Shown here: positions 40,101 to 52,988 of the stretch, piece after piece
Layout: every line of letters starts with the position of its first letter
Position numbering within the stretch: the stretch's first letter is position 1
Assembly (NCBI GenBank): GCA_001643675.2
Contig: LSRY02000030.1
Coordinates: 420,501 to 484,500 of the forward strand
Source of the DNA: Monocercomonoides exilis
Lineage: Eukaryota; Preaxostyla; Oxymonadida; Polymastigidae
Length of the DNA: 64,000 nt
Direction: 5' to 3'
Made by a program: the position numbers and the translations under genes
Notes under the pieces: generated by a model
Database searches by the model: none
The model's input: only the letters and a program-made list of their open reading frames with translations
What the model was told of the DNA's origin: nothing

Positions 40101-43100
40101 TTGCCCCAAAATGCTTCTGAACAAAGAGAAAGATGAATGAATTCTTTTGTGCTCTTTGAGGAGCATCAGCTCAGAAACGCTGCGATGTTTGAGGAAAAAG
40201 GAAGGGAGGGAAGAATAACAAGAGAGAAGAGACTGGTTGGAGGTGGAAGAGAGAAGAAGGGAGTAGAGATCAGAATGGAATATGGAATTAGATAAAAGAG
40301 AAGAGGAAGAGGAAGAAGAAGGAGAAGAAGAAGAAGAAGAAGAAGAAGAAGAAGAAGAGAAAGAAAGCGGAGAAGGAGACAAAGGAACAGATGGATTGAG
40401 ACTGAAAGAGGAAGAGGTTGATGAAGGAGGCGAGTGTCTATTGGGAGATAATGGAGATAGCTGCATGTATCCAAATGGAGAAGGAATGAGAGAAGAATGC
40501 GAAGGAGCATAAGAAGAGACAGAAGACACAGCAGAAGTGCGGGAAAGCATCGGATTGAGTGAGCGAGCGGTGGAAGAAGCAGCAGAAGCAGTGGAAGAGA
40601 GAGAGAAACCAGAAAAACTGACAATATTTGTGGTGTTTGTGAGGTTTGTGATGTTTGTGGCATTGGAAACAACGGAAGACAAAGAGGGGGTGGCATATCT
40701 GCTGAGCACATCGTGTTCAACCAGCATGAATTCTCTTGGATTATCAGAAGAGGAGGAGGAAGAAGAAGAAGAAGAAGATATCTTCATGTTATTTTCATCA
40801 TCTGCATTGCCCAACTGTTCAGAAAGAGGCAGAGAATACGAAGAAGAAGAGGAATGAGCCATTTTGTGGTATTCTCTCACCAAAAGCACCACAATCAAGT
40901 TGATTGTCCTTTCATTGAACAGAAATCGTGTCAATTCGCTTCGAAAGACTTTGCCGGCAAGTTTTTTGCTTTTGTGGGTGAAAGAAGGAGAGGAGGCGAA
41001 GAGAGGAATTATTGAGGGAAGTTTAGGAATATAATTAGCAAGAGAAGAAGAGGAAGAAGAAGAAGATAATGAAGAGGAAGAAGAAGAGGAAGAAAGAGGA
41101 GAAGATGGAGAGAAAGAAGAAGAAGAAGAAATGTTCTTTCTAGGTGAAGGGAGAGGAGAAGCAAGAGAATTCTGTGAAGAAAGCAAAGGAGAAGAGTAAA
41201 GAAGTCTTGAATGGGGCAATAAAGACATAGAGTGTTTCTTTATCTGCTTCTGCAGTTTTGGCAGAGGATTAAACGAATAAAGAGGAAGAGAATTAACAAG
41301 AGACAAGACTGAATGAAGTGTTTTCATTGAGAAATCGATTAAACCAGACAAAACAGAATCTGTTAGACGGCAGAGGGAAGAAGAGATGAAAGGATGAGTG
41401 AAGGGAGAAGAAGGAGAGAAGAGGAAGAGAGTGTTGGAGAGAGAAGAATTGTACTTCCAGATTTGACAGAAGGGAGAAGAAGATGAAGAAGAAGAATTTG
41501 AAGTTGATGATGATGATGATGAAAATGACAAAGGAACCGAATTTTCTTCGTCTTTAAATGCTTCTGTTGAATCTGGCTTTGTTTGAACAGAGTATGATGT
41601 GTCAAACACTGAATGGGGGATTAATTGTGAAAGGCAGTCCAATATAGGACGAATAGAACATGCAACAATTGTCAAAAGGAGAAGCTCTTGTTTTAGAGAG
41701 GAAGGAGGAGGAGGTACAATAACAAATGAATGTGAGGATAGGGAAGAAGAGGAGGAGGAGGGGGAAGAGGAAGGTGAAAAAGAAGAGGAGGAAGAAGAAG
41801 AAGATAAAGAAGTGGAAGAATGAGAAGAAGAAGAAGCAATAGAATTCATTTGCAAGTGCATTTGATGAGATTGCTGAGATGTCCAACTGACAGGATTATC
41901 ATTCACTCCAATGTCATCATACACAGGAACATTCATCTTATCTGTCAGAAATGAAGAAGAGGAAGAGGAAGAAGCAGAAAGAGAAGAAGAAAGAGAAGAA
42001 GGCAAAGAATGATTATTAAACTCATTAGCATTTGCATAAGAATTAGAATTCGTATTTGAATTAGCATAAATGTTAATGCCAATATTTGCATTAGAATTGC
42101 TCTTCTGCATAAATCCATCTCCCACCTGATACAATCCATTGTCATTCATTGAAGAAGAAGAAGAAGAAGATAATGATAATAATGAAGAGGAAGATAAAGA
42201 TGATTTATAAATCCAATTTTCATTCCCTTCAAACATCACATCAGCATCATCCACACCATTTTTCTCTCTCTGCTTCATCTCAGCAACTGAAAGAGGAAGA
42301 AGAGAAGAGAAGAGAGAAAGACACAAATTTACGTTCACAATATGCTCATTGCTCAGTTCTTTGAATGGAGGAGATTGAAGTTGTTGATTGGAATTAGGAT
42401 TGTTTTGAATGGAATTATCAGAAGAAGAAGTCGATGTTCTTGTATCATTTCTATCTATTTTATCTTCTTCTCTCCTTCTTTTCCCTTCCTCTTTCCTCTT
42501 TTCTTCCTCTCTCTTCTCTTCTCCACGTGAATCACAAACATCAAATCCATTCTGCACAATAACAGCAGACAATAAAGAGAAGAACAGAGGTGTTCGAAGA
42601 GAATCTCTTATTCTCAGCTGAAGAGAAGGAGAAGAATAAGAGAGAAGAGAAATGATTGTGCGAAGAGTTAGTTCTGTCTCCATTCCAATGGGAGAGAAGG
42701 GGAGAGTGGTGATGGGGAGGGATAAAGTGAAGGAAGAAGGAGAAGAAGAATGAAGACAATGAGAATGGGTAGAAGAAATATGTGATGATGGATATAAAGA
42801 TAAGCATTTATTTGTACGTTTTGTGTAGAAATAAGGAGATTTATGCATATTTGAATGGAACAATTGAGTAAAATCAGAAAATTTTGAATTTTTTCCTCTT
42901 TTTTCATCAAAAACCCCACAAATCTTTGGCAATTCATTCAAATTTCCATCAAATTTATTGTTTTCTCTCTTCAATTTTTGAGGCAATTTCATCTGATTCA
43001 CCGAAGAAAGAAAAGCAAAAGGAGAAGTTTCAACAGAAGAAGGGAGTGGAAGATCAACAGCAAGTTGTCTATTGTTCGTGGGAACTTCGAATGAAGAGGA

Positions 43101-46100
43101 AGGAAAATACAATTTGGAAGAAGGCGAAGAGAAGAATGTGTTGGAATATCTGTCGCAAAAGAGAAATTGTTGAGAAGAAGATGATGAGGAAGAGGAAGAG
43201 GAAGATGATAAAGAGGAAGAAGATGATGATGCTAACATAGAATAAGCATTCAACGTATCATTCTTCAATCTCTCAAACTCTGTTTTCTTCTTCTCCTCCG
43301 CCCTTTCAACAGCATTTGCCCACAAACACCACATTTTCTGGACGAAAAATGAGAGGAAGAAATGTCCATTGAATCCGTTCATTTTGAACACATCATCCGG
43401 AAGCAGCTGATGATTAGCCTGAAGTTCATCGTTTGTTGGGAGCATCTTGCGGACAATGCATTTGTTGAGAGAGGAGAAGGAAAGAAAATAAGAAGAAGAT
43501 GATGATGATGAAGGCATCTGAATATACACTTCATCTTCGAAATAGATCGAAGGTGAAGACAAAAGCTGTGATGGAATTGAGCACATCAAACGTATCTTCT
43601 CATCTTCATCTTGAATGTCTTGAATGTTTGCTAGCAAATCTTCTTGACTCTTCATCTGCTCTTCATACGCATTTTCTTTTAGTTCTTCTTTGTATAACTT
43701 TTTGGTTATTTCATTATCATTATAATGTTCTTCTTTTCCCTTTCCTTCACTTCCTTCTTTCTCCTCCTTCTCCTTCTCCCTCTCTTCCTCATTCATCGTA
43801 TTCCTTCCTCTTTTATTTGCTTGCACATGCTGTTCAAACCAGAAAGGATGAGTGAAGAAGGAAAGATGCTTCACAATTAGATCTAATCCATTCATTGGAA
43901 GAAGAGCAAAAGATGGATGAATTTGAGGTTGTGCACCAATCATTGAAGAAGAAGAAGGAGAAGAGAAAGAGGAAGAATATAAATCTGTTGAGAAGGTATT
44001 TGATGTTTGAGCAAACTTTTGTAAGAAAGAAGAAGTTGAAGTAAAAAGAGGAGGAAAACGAGAAGAAAGAGAAGCAAAATTGCTCATGAAAAGCGATGGT
44101 TGCTTCAAATTACTCTCAAAATACTTCACATTCCCATTAGCATTTCCATTTGCATTTGTACTAATATTCCCGCTTCCATTCCTTTCTCTCTTCCCTTCCT
44201 TCATTGCATTCACATTCGAATTCACATTCACATTCATATTCATCTCATTCACTCCATTCACTCCATTCACACCATTAACCCCTCCTCTATTCCCACTTCC
44301 TCCATAAACATCTCCCCATACAACTCCACTCCTCTTGATCTTCACAGGCACATTGAATGAAACATCCCTCAACACATTTGGCTGCCAATTCACACCCACA
44401 AACATGTCATCTCCGAATGTTGCCTCGAAAGAGAATGGATTGTCCCCTACAACAAGATAGCGCTTGCGTCTTCTGCAGTCAGATTCAAAGAGACTGCTGG
44501 TGAAGTCAGTGCTCAAGGAGGAGAAGGAGGAAGAGGAAGAAAAGGATGAGGAGGAGGAGGAGGAGGAGGAAGATAATGAATAAGGCATTATTGAGCTATT
44601 GGAATCTTCAATTCTACTTATTTCTTCATTTCCATCATCATCTTCCTCTCCTCCATTTTCTCCTCCATTTTCTCCGCTCCCTTCTCCTTCCATCTGAATC
44701 CTGCTCCACCCATCCCTCTTCGCAGTGTACAGCAAAGAGCTTATTCTCAACATGATTCTCTGTGAAACCGCACTCACTGGAGGCAGATAAGCCAGTGAAG
44801 ATAACAGAAACCTCATATCCTTGCCAATCAGCGTCTCCTCCACAAAGAAAGTGGAAAGGCCTCCGTTGAATGCCTCATTCACGAGCATCTGGATGACCAC
44901 AGGGGAAAGTGTTTGATAGGTGGCAGTGAGGCTGAAGGAAGAAGGAAGAGAAGAAGAAGAAATACTTCCTCTATTTCTTCTTCCATTAATTCTTGCTCCT
45001 TCTTCTTCTAATTGATTATTATCTTCTCCATTCCCCTTCATCATCTTCGCCATCAACGCTTTGTTATTATTGCACTGCAACTTCCTCTTCTTGTTCCATT
45101 CTGCAATGTGATTGTATCTCTCAACAGAAGAGAGCAAATTGAAGGCTGATGCCCAGATGTTTATGTTCTGCTTGATTGGAAGAGGAGAAAGAGGAAACTT
45201 TGGAACAACTGCAGAGGCACTGGATTGGGTTGAAGAAAGAGGGAGAGAAGAGAGGAAAGCGAGGAGGATTTGGTGAGGGGTGAAGGAAGAGGAAGGAAAA
45301 GAAGAAGAAGAGGAAGAAGAAGAGGAAGAAGAATTTGGAGAGAGAAAAGGAAGAGAAGGAGAAGGAAAGACGGAAGGAGAGGAAGAAGAGGGGAAGGAAG
45401 ATAAAGGAGAACAGTTTGGTGACAGTGTGATGGTGAAATTCTGAGAAGGAGTTGAAGTGAGTTGAAGTTGAGAAGAGGAAGATGAAGAGGAGGAGGAAGA
45501 GGATGAAGGAGAAGAAGATGATGAAAGAGAAGGAGAAGGAGAAGAAGGAGAAAGAGGAAGAGAGGAAGAGGAAGGAGAAGAAGGAGAAAGTGTTGGTGAA
45601 TGATTGGGAGTGGAGGAAGGAGTTGAGATGCCAGCAAATGCCGAAACAGAAAGAGAAGAAGAAGAAGCAGAGGAAGATAATGAAGAAGAGGAAGAAGAAG
45701 AAGAAAGAGAAGAAGAAGAAGAGGATGAGGAAGAAGAGGAAGAAGAAGATGGGATAAGAAGAGCAGATGAAGAAGAACAAGGTGAAAGATGAGGGGTGAC
45801 ATCATAGTTTGAGAGTTCATCAGAAGAAGTAGAGGAGGAGGAAGGAGAACATAAGGAAGAAGAAGATGATGATGATGAAAGAGAGAAAGAAGAAGAATCA
45901 GAAGAAGATGAGGAAGAAGAAGAAGAAGAAGAAGAAGAATATTGTTGGTTCACAAACAAAACATCACCTTTTCGTCGTGTGTTTATTTCGAGTGCAGAAA
46001 GAACAAGAGGAAGAGATTGATCGATTAGAGAGCGAATAATGTTGGTGCTATTGGAAGCATTGGAAGAAGAGAGAGAAGAAGAAGAAGAGGAAGAAGACAA

Positions 46101-49100
46101 TGATGAATGATAAGGCTGATGAGAAGAGATGAGGCGAGTGAAGATGTGAATGCAACCAGATATGGCTGAGTCACAACGGAGCGAAAGCGCATGGAGAAAA
46201 TGATACTGCAAATGGAGATATTTTGGAATGTGGTGGAAGAAGAAGAGGGGAGGAGAAGAATTGGAATGTTTGGAGAGAGAATTTTGAGAGGGAGAAGAAG
46301 AAGAAGAAGAAGAAGAAATATGTTCTTTCATTTCTTCTTCTTTCTCTTCTTTCTCTTCTTCTTTCATCATTTTATTTCCTCTTCTATTCTTCTTCTTTTC
46401 TATCAGCTCATTCAAAACCTCCAACACATCGTTCATTTCAAACACATTTGTTGGTAGTGTTTCATCCACTGAATTAAACCCAACATCACAATATTCCTTC
46501 CAATAATCGAATTCTTCTTCTTTTTCATTTTCTTCTTCTTCTTTCATTTTATCTTCCGTTTTTCTTTCTGCTTCTTTGTTATTATTCCCTTCTCTTTCTC
46601 TTTCTCCTTCACTTCCAATCTTCCCCTGCTTATCATTCCATTCATTCTTCAGTCTATTTGAACTCGCCACAATTGCTGATCCTCTTCTCAAATGTCTTCC
46701 TTCTTCTCCTCCTTCTCTTTCTTCTCTCTCTTTCTCTCTTTCTCTTTCTCTTTCTTCTTTCTCTCCTTCTCTCCCTTCCAATCCATCATTCAACATGTTA
46801 TTCCCACTGCTATTAACACCAGAAACAGGAGCAGAAGCAGAAATAGAAACAGAATTTGAGCTTGAATGATAACAGGAATTATTACTTGAACTAGAAACAG
46901 AATTAAATCCAGAGTTATAACCAGAAACAGAGCCATATCCGAACGAAAGTGGGTTTCTATGCAAACAATGGAATGGCTGAAGAAGCGAAAGAGAAGCAGA
47001 AAAACAGCTGAAAAGTTGATTTCTTTGCGACTGCTGAGAAACAAGATGAGAAAAAGAAGTCAGAATTTCGAACAATTTTGGCTGGAAACGATGGAGTTGG
47101 GAGTGGAAGAAGGAGGAAGAGAAGAGAGGGAGAGAGGAGGAGAGGAGGAGATGGAGAGAGAAGGAAGGGAGAGAAGAAAGAGGAGAAGAAGATGATGATA
47201 ATGAAATTCCAATGTCTTTTTCTTTCACACCTTCATTAGATTTATTAGAAGATGAAATAATTGAAGAAGAAGAAGAAATTGAAGAAGAAGAATTATGAGA
47301 AGTTTTTTCCATTTTAATGCAGCTAAACATCCTATTCAGTGCAAAAGCAGGGGGAGAAAGATACAAATGGAAGATGAACGGGGAAGATAAATCGCACAGA
47401 TGATGATGGATGTGAAGAGAAGAGAAAGAAGAGAAGAGGAAAGTATAGAGAAGCTTGAGAGTGAGGGAAGTGAGGGTGATGTGGAGATGAGAGAGAGAGG
47501 AGAGGGAAGAGAGAGAGGAGAAGGAGAGAGAAGGAGATTTGGGGGAGATGAAGGAAATGGATGAAGAAGAAGAAGAAGATGATGATGATGATGAAGGATT
47601 AGAAGAAGAAGAAGGAGAGGAAGAAGAGGAAGAAGATGATGATGATGAAGCAAGTAATGATAACAATGAAGATGAATTGAAAGAAGAATTAGGAGAAGCA
47701 AAATCCTTTGAGGAAATAAGTGAGCCTATTGGGAGAGAAAAAGAAACAGGAGAAGGAAGAGAAGGAAGAGAAGATGAGGAGGAAGAAGAAGAAGAAGAAG
47801 AAGAAGACAACACAAAAGATCCATAATTATTTCCCTTCTTCTCTGCATAGCAACCATTTCTTCCAACTCCATAGAGTAAATAGAGAAGAGCGAAGTACAA
47901 CTTCAAAGAATGTGTTTGTTCGAAGAGTTTGACGAGGAATGAACGAGAAAGCAGAGAAGATACAGAAAGAGAGAGGAGAAGGTGGAGGGCGAAGGAGGAA
48001 GAGGCGAGGAGAGGGAGGAAGAAGGGGAGAGGAAGAGAAGAAGGGTAGAGAAGAGGAGAAGAGGAGGAGGAAGAAGAAGAAGGTGAAGAAATTGAAGAAG
48101 GAGAAGGAAAAGAGGAAGAGGAGGGAGGAAAAGAAGAAGAAGGCAATTCTGTTTTTGATCGAATATGAGAAGAAGATCTGTTAGAAGAAGAGGATAAATG
48201 AGGAAGAGGAGAGAAAGGAGAAGAAGAAGGAGAAGAAGAAGAAAGAGAAGAAGAAAGAGAAGAAGAAAGAGAAGAAGAAAGAGAAGAAGAAAGAGGAGGA
48301 GGTTGAAGATGAATGTTTTGTATGCCAATCCATTTGAGATGGAGGTTGAAGACACAAATGATAGATTGGAAATAAGAAGAATAAATAGAAGAAGAAGAAG
48401 GAGAAGGAGAAGAAGGGGAGGAGGAGGAAAAGGAAGAGGAAAAGGAAGAAGACGAACGAGAAGAAGGAGAAGAGGAAGAAGAAAGAGGAGAAGAATTCAT
48501 GATTTCATTGAAGAGTTTTGTGTTTTGAATGAAAGGAGGAACGGAAAACAAGTTTAATGGCTTAATTTTAGCAAAACGAGAAGAAAATGAAGAAGAAGAG
48601 GAAGAAGAGGAAGAGGAAGAGGAAGAAGAAGAAGGAAACGAAGAAGAACGAAGAGAAGAAGAAGAATTGAATGAAGAAAGATGAGGTTTTGAGGAAGAGG
48701 AAGAAGAAGATGATGATGATGAAGGAGAGGAAGAAGGAGAAAGAGAAGAAGAGAGGGAGGTGATATCAAGAGGAGTTGGTTTGTGAAGAGATAAAGTGGA
48801 TGAAGAAGAAGAAGAGGAGGAAGAAGAAGGAGAAGAAGAAGATGATGATGATGATGATGATGAAATAGGAGAAGAGGTGGAGGAAGAAGAAGAAGAATTG
48901 ATGTCTGTTGAGTTTTGTTTGGCTGGTGATATGTATGGAGTGTTTAGAGCATTGTTCATTGAAGAAGAAGGAGAAGGAGAAGAAACTGGAGAAGAGGAAG
49001 AGGAAGAAGAAGAAGAAGAGGAAGAAGAAGAAGAAGAAAGAGAAGACAATGCAGGATCATCATAATCATTGATTGAAGAAAGAGAAGAAAGAGAAGAAAG

Positions 49101-49481
49101 AGAAGGATCAAAAGTGGAGAGAGAAGTGATGAAGACAGAAATAAGAGATTGAGTGTTGACAAGAAGAGGAAGTAGAGAAGAATGAACAAGAAGAGAAGAA
49201 GAAGGAGAAGAAGAAGAAGATGATGATGATGATAAAGGAGAAGGAGAGGAAGAAGAAGAGGAGGAGGAAGAAGAAGAAGAAGAAGACAAAACGAAAGAAG
49301 GAGAAGGAGAAGAGAGAGAAGGAGAATGAAAAGGTGAAGGTTTTTGAGTTTTCTTCAGCAATTTTGCGTTTTTTTCTTCATTTTTCTTTCTTTTTTTCTC
49401 TTCTTCTCTTTCTTTTTTGGATAATGCTGCTAATTCTTTTGAATTAGGCTTCATAGAAGAAGAGGAGGAAGAGGAAGAGGA

Positions 49482-49520
<39 letters not shown>

Positions 49521-52500
49521 ATGAACAAAAGCAGACATAGAAGAAGAAATACTGTTATTATTATTGTATTTCACTTCATTTGTGCCATTTTCAATCAATT
49601 GAGAAAGAAAGAGGAAAAGAGGGGAATAAGAAGAAGTTCTAAGGAATGAATGAGAAATAAACTGGAGTTTGCAGAGAAGAGAGAGAAGAGAGAGGAAATG
49701 AGAGAGCTGAGGGAGAAGATGAATGTTTGGGAGGGGAGGGGAAGAAGAAGAAGAGGAAGAGGAAGAAGATGAAGATGATGATGAAGGAGAAGAAGAAGAG
49801 GAAGAATATGAAGAATATGAAGAAGAAGATGATGAAGAAGACATTTGAACATTTGGAGAAGAGAGGAAGCGAGAATGAAGAGAAGAATGAGAGATGAATG
49901 AAGAGTTCTCAATAGAAGAAGATGATGATGATGATGATGTTTTAAGAGCAGATAAATAAGAAGAGGCAAGAGAAAGGCTGGTTTCGAGGGATTGGGAGAG
50001 TAAATAGACGAATGGAGAGGGGAAGAGAGAGGAGGAGGAGGAGGAAGAAGAAGAAGAAGAAGAAGAAAGAGAAGAAGAAAGAGAAGAAGAAAGAGAAGAA
50101 GAAAGAGAAGAAGAAAGAGAAGAAGAAGATGATGTTGTTGTTGTTGTTGATAAAACAGAAGATAAAGATTGAGATGTGTTAGAATCTTCACTCATATTTT
50201 GACATATCAAATTTTTATCTGTCATTTTGATTTCTTCTTTTCCTTCTTTCTCCTCTTTTTCTTTCAGTTCTTCTTCATCTATTTTGCATATCTGTTCCAT
50301 CAAATACACAAAATAATTCAAAATCCATTCATTTTCACACAAATTCTGCAACAAAATGAGCAAATTTTCAAAAAATTCCGCATTTCGCTGTAATTTCTCC
50401 GTTTTTCCGGTGCTTAACAATGAAATAAATGAATAAAAGCACGAAGAAAGAGAAGGAACCAGGTGAAGAAGAAGAGAAGAAGACAGAAAAATCGGAGGAG
50501 GGGTTAATTTTGACATGTATGTCAAAATAAATGGAAGTGGAGAAGAAGATGGTAAGCAAAGTGATGAAGAAATATCAGTTGAATTCTCATTTATTGGATT
50601 TTTCTTTGAGACTTCTTCTGAAACTGCATTGTTTTCTTGGATGGTTGTTATTTCTTCTGTTTCTTCCTTCTTTTCTTCTTTTTCTTTCCCATTATCATCT
50701 TTCACTTCATTAAAGTCTTCACTAACTTTTTCTTCTTCCTCATCATCTCCATCATTAAACATCAACTTATCCATCTCCAGCTCACCAGAATTAACAGCAT
50801 TTGAGCACAAATGCATAAACAATGGAGAAACAACCCTCAAAAACGTAAATCTGAAAGATGTTCCCCAAAAGGGGGAATTTTTGTATTTAATTGTGTTAAA
50901 AATATAAGTTGGGACCAAAAACACGAATTCTGCCGGCAAAGTGAGCAGAAATTGTTGAAGAGAAGAAGAAATATCTTTGACGAAATCTGATGAGGATGAA
51001 GAAGAAAGAGAAGAAGAATTAGAAGCATTTAAAGAAGAAGAAGAAGCTGATGATGATGATGATGATGAACATAGCGTATTTCCCTCTTCCACAGTTGCAT
51101 CATCATCATCATTTGTATGAGCCATCAATAACTCCATCATTTCACTCCCTTCTTCTGAACAAAAAGCATTCTTCATCTCGTCCAAACACGAATAAATCGT
51201 CTTCATCTGCTTCTTCGTCAAAAGAAGAGAAGAAGTGAACATCGGGAAATTATCATTTGTTAGCAACATTTGTGTTCCTGAATCATGTTTGATTTTGTTC
51301 AGATGCTTTGCTAATCTGTTCTTCTTCTTCTTCTCTTTCTCTTTTTCTTTCTCTTTCTTTTCTTCTCCTTTTCCTTTTCCTTCTCTTTCTCTTTCTCTTT
51401 CTCTTTCTTCTTCTTTGTTTTCTTCTTCTTTTTCTTCTTCTTTCTCCTTTCCTTCTTCATTCATCAAGCACATTTCACACAAATGAAGCATTTCTTCATT
51501 CATTTCCTCTTCCTCTTCAAACATCTCATCGCATTCTTTGTTCTCTTCCTCTGCTTCTTCTTCTTCTTCTTCCTCTTCCTCTTCTTCCTCATCATCATCT
51601 TCTTCATCTTCATATTCATATTCATATTCTTCTTCATTATCATATCCATTTTCTTCTTCTCTTTCTCTTCCTTCTCTTTCTCTTTCTCTTCTTCCCTCTC
51701 CTCTCCTTCTTCTTCTTCTCCTCTTTCTTCTCTCTCTCATTTCATCCCCTTCATTCATCTCATCCATCCATTTCCCTGCAAAGCTCTCTAAATATGGCTC
51801 CATCTGCATTAACATCTTCATCTTCATCTGTTTATTTGAATTCACTTTATTCTTGTTCTTCTTTTTATTTTTATTCTCTTCTCTTTCTCCTTCTCTTTCT
51901 CTTTCTCCTTCTCTTTCTCCTTCTTCTCTTTCTTCTCCATCTTCCTCTTCCATTTCCATTTTTATTTCTTTTTCTATCTGTTTTTCAATCACAAACAGAA
52001 TTTGCTTCAAAACAAGTGGCTGAGATTGCATCCCATCCAAAAACAAGCCCTTTTGAGAGGATTTGAGAGAAGAAAGAGAAATGTCATCATTTGTGGATGT
52101 GGATATGGAAGGGAGGAGAGAAGAGAAGAGAGAAGAAGAAGAAGGAAGAGAAGAAAGAGAAGAAAGAGAAGAAAGAGAAGAAAGAGGAGAAGAAGAAGAA
52201 GGAGAAGGAGAAGGAGAAGGAGAAGGAGAAGAAATGGAAGAAGAAGAAATTGAAGAAGAAGAAATTGAAGAAGAAGAAATTGAAGAAGAAGAAATGGAAG
52301 AAGAAGAGGAGTAAATAGAAGAACGAGAAGAAGGATAAACTTGCATGAATGAAGAGATGAATGTGTGGAGCATAGCAAGAGGAGAAGGAGAATGGAAGAG
52401 CGGATCAACACACAGACATTTGATGCACTCTTCACCAAATGAAACAGAATGGAGGGTATTTGAAGAATGAGATGAGGAAGAAGATGATGATGATGAAACA

Positions 52501-52956
52501 TCTTTGGATATGTCTTTTTTCTCCTCTTCTTCTCTCTTCTTCTCTTTCACTCCACATGCAGAAAATGACACAAAATCATTCTGATAAATGTCGTGCAAAT
52601 GAGGAAGAGAAGAAACATCGATGAAGGAGAGGAGAGAAAGAGAAAGAAAGCAGAAGAAAGAGGAAAGACGAAGAAGAATTAGAAGATGAGATGGGGTGTT
52701 GGTGATGGCTGAAATGAATGAAGAAGAAGATGATGATGATGAAGAAGGAGAAGAGGAAGAAGAAGAAGAAGAAGAGTAAGAAGAGGAAGAGGAAGAAAGA
52801 GAAGAAGAAGAAGAAGAATGAGAAGAAGAAGCAAAAGAAGAAGAGATGATAAGTCTGATGAAATGTTCACCGCCCAAATAGCAGAAGGCAGCAGCACGAA
52901 GAAGAGTGGAGCAGATGAGAGAGCAACTGAAATGTAGAGAAGATCTGATGGAAGAA

Positions 52957-52988
<32 letters not shown>
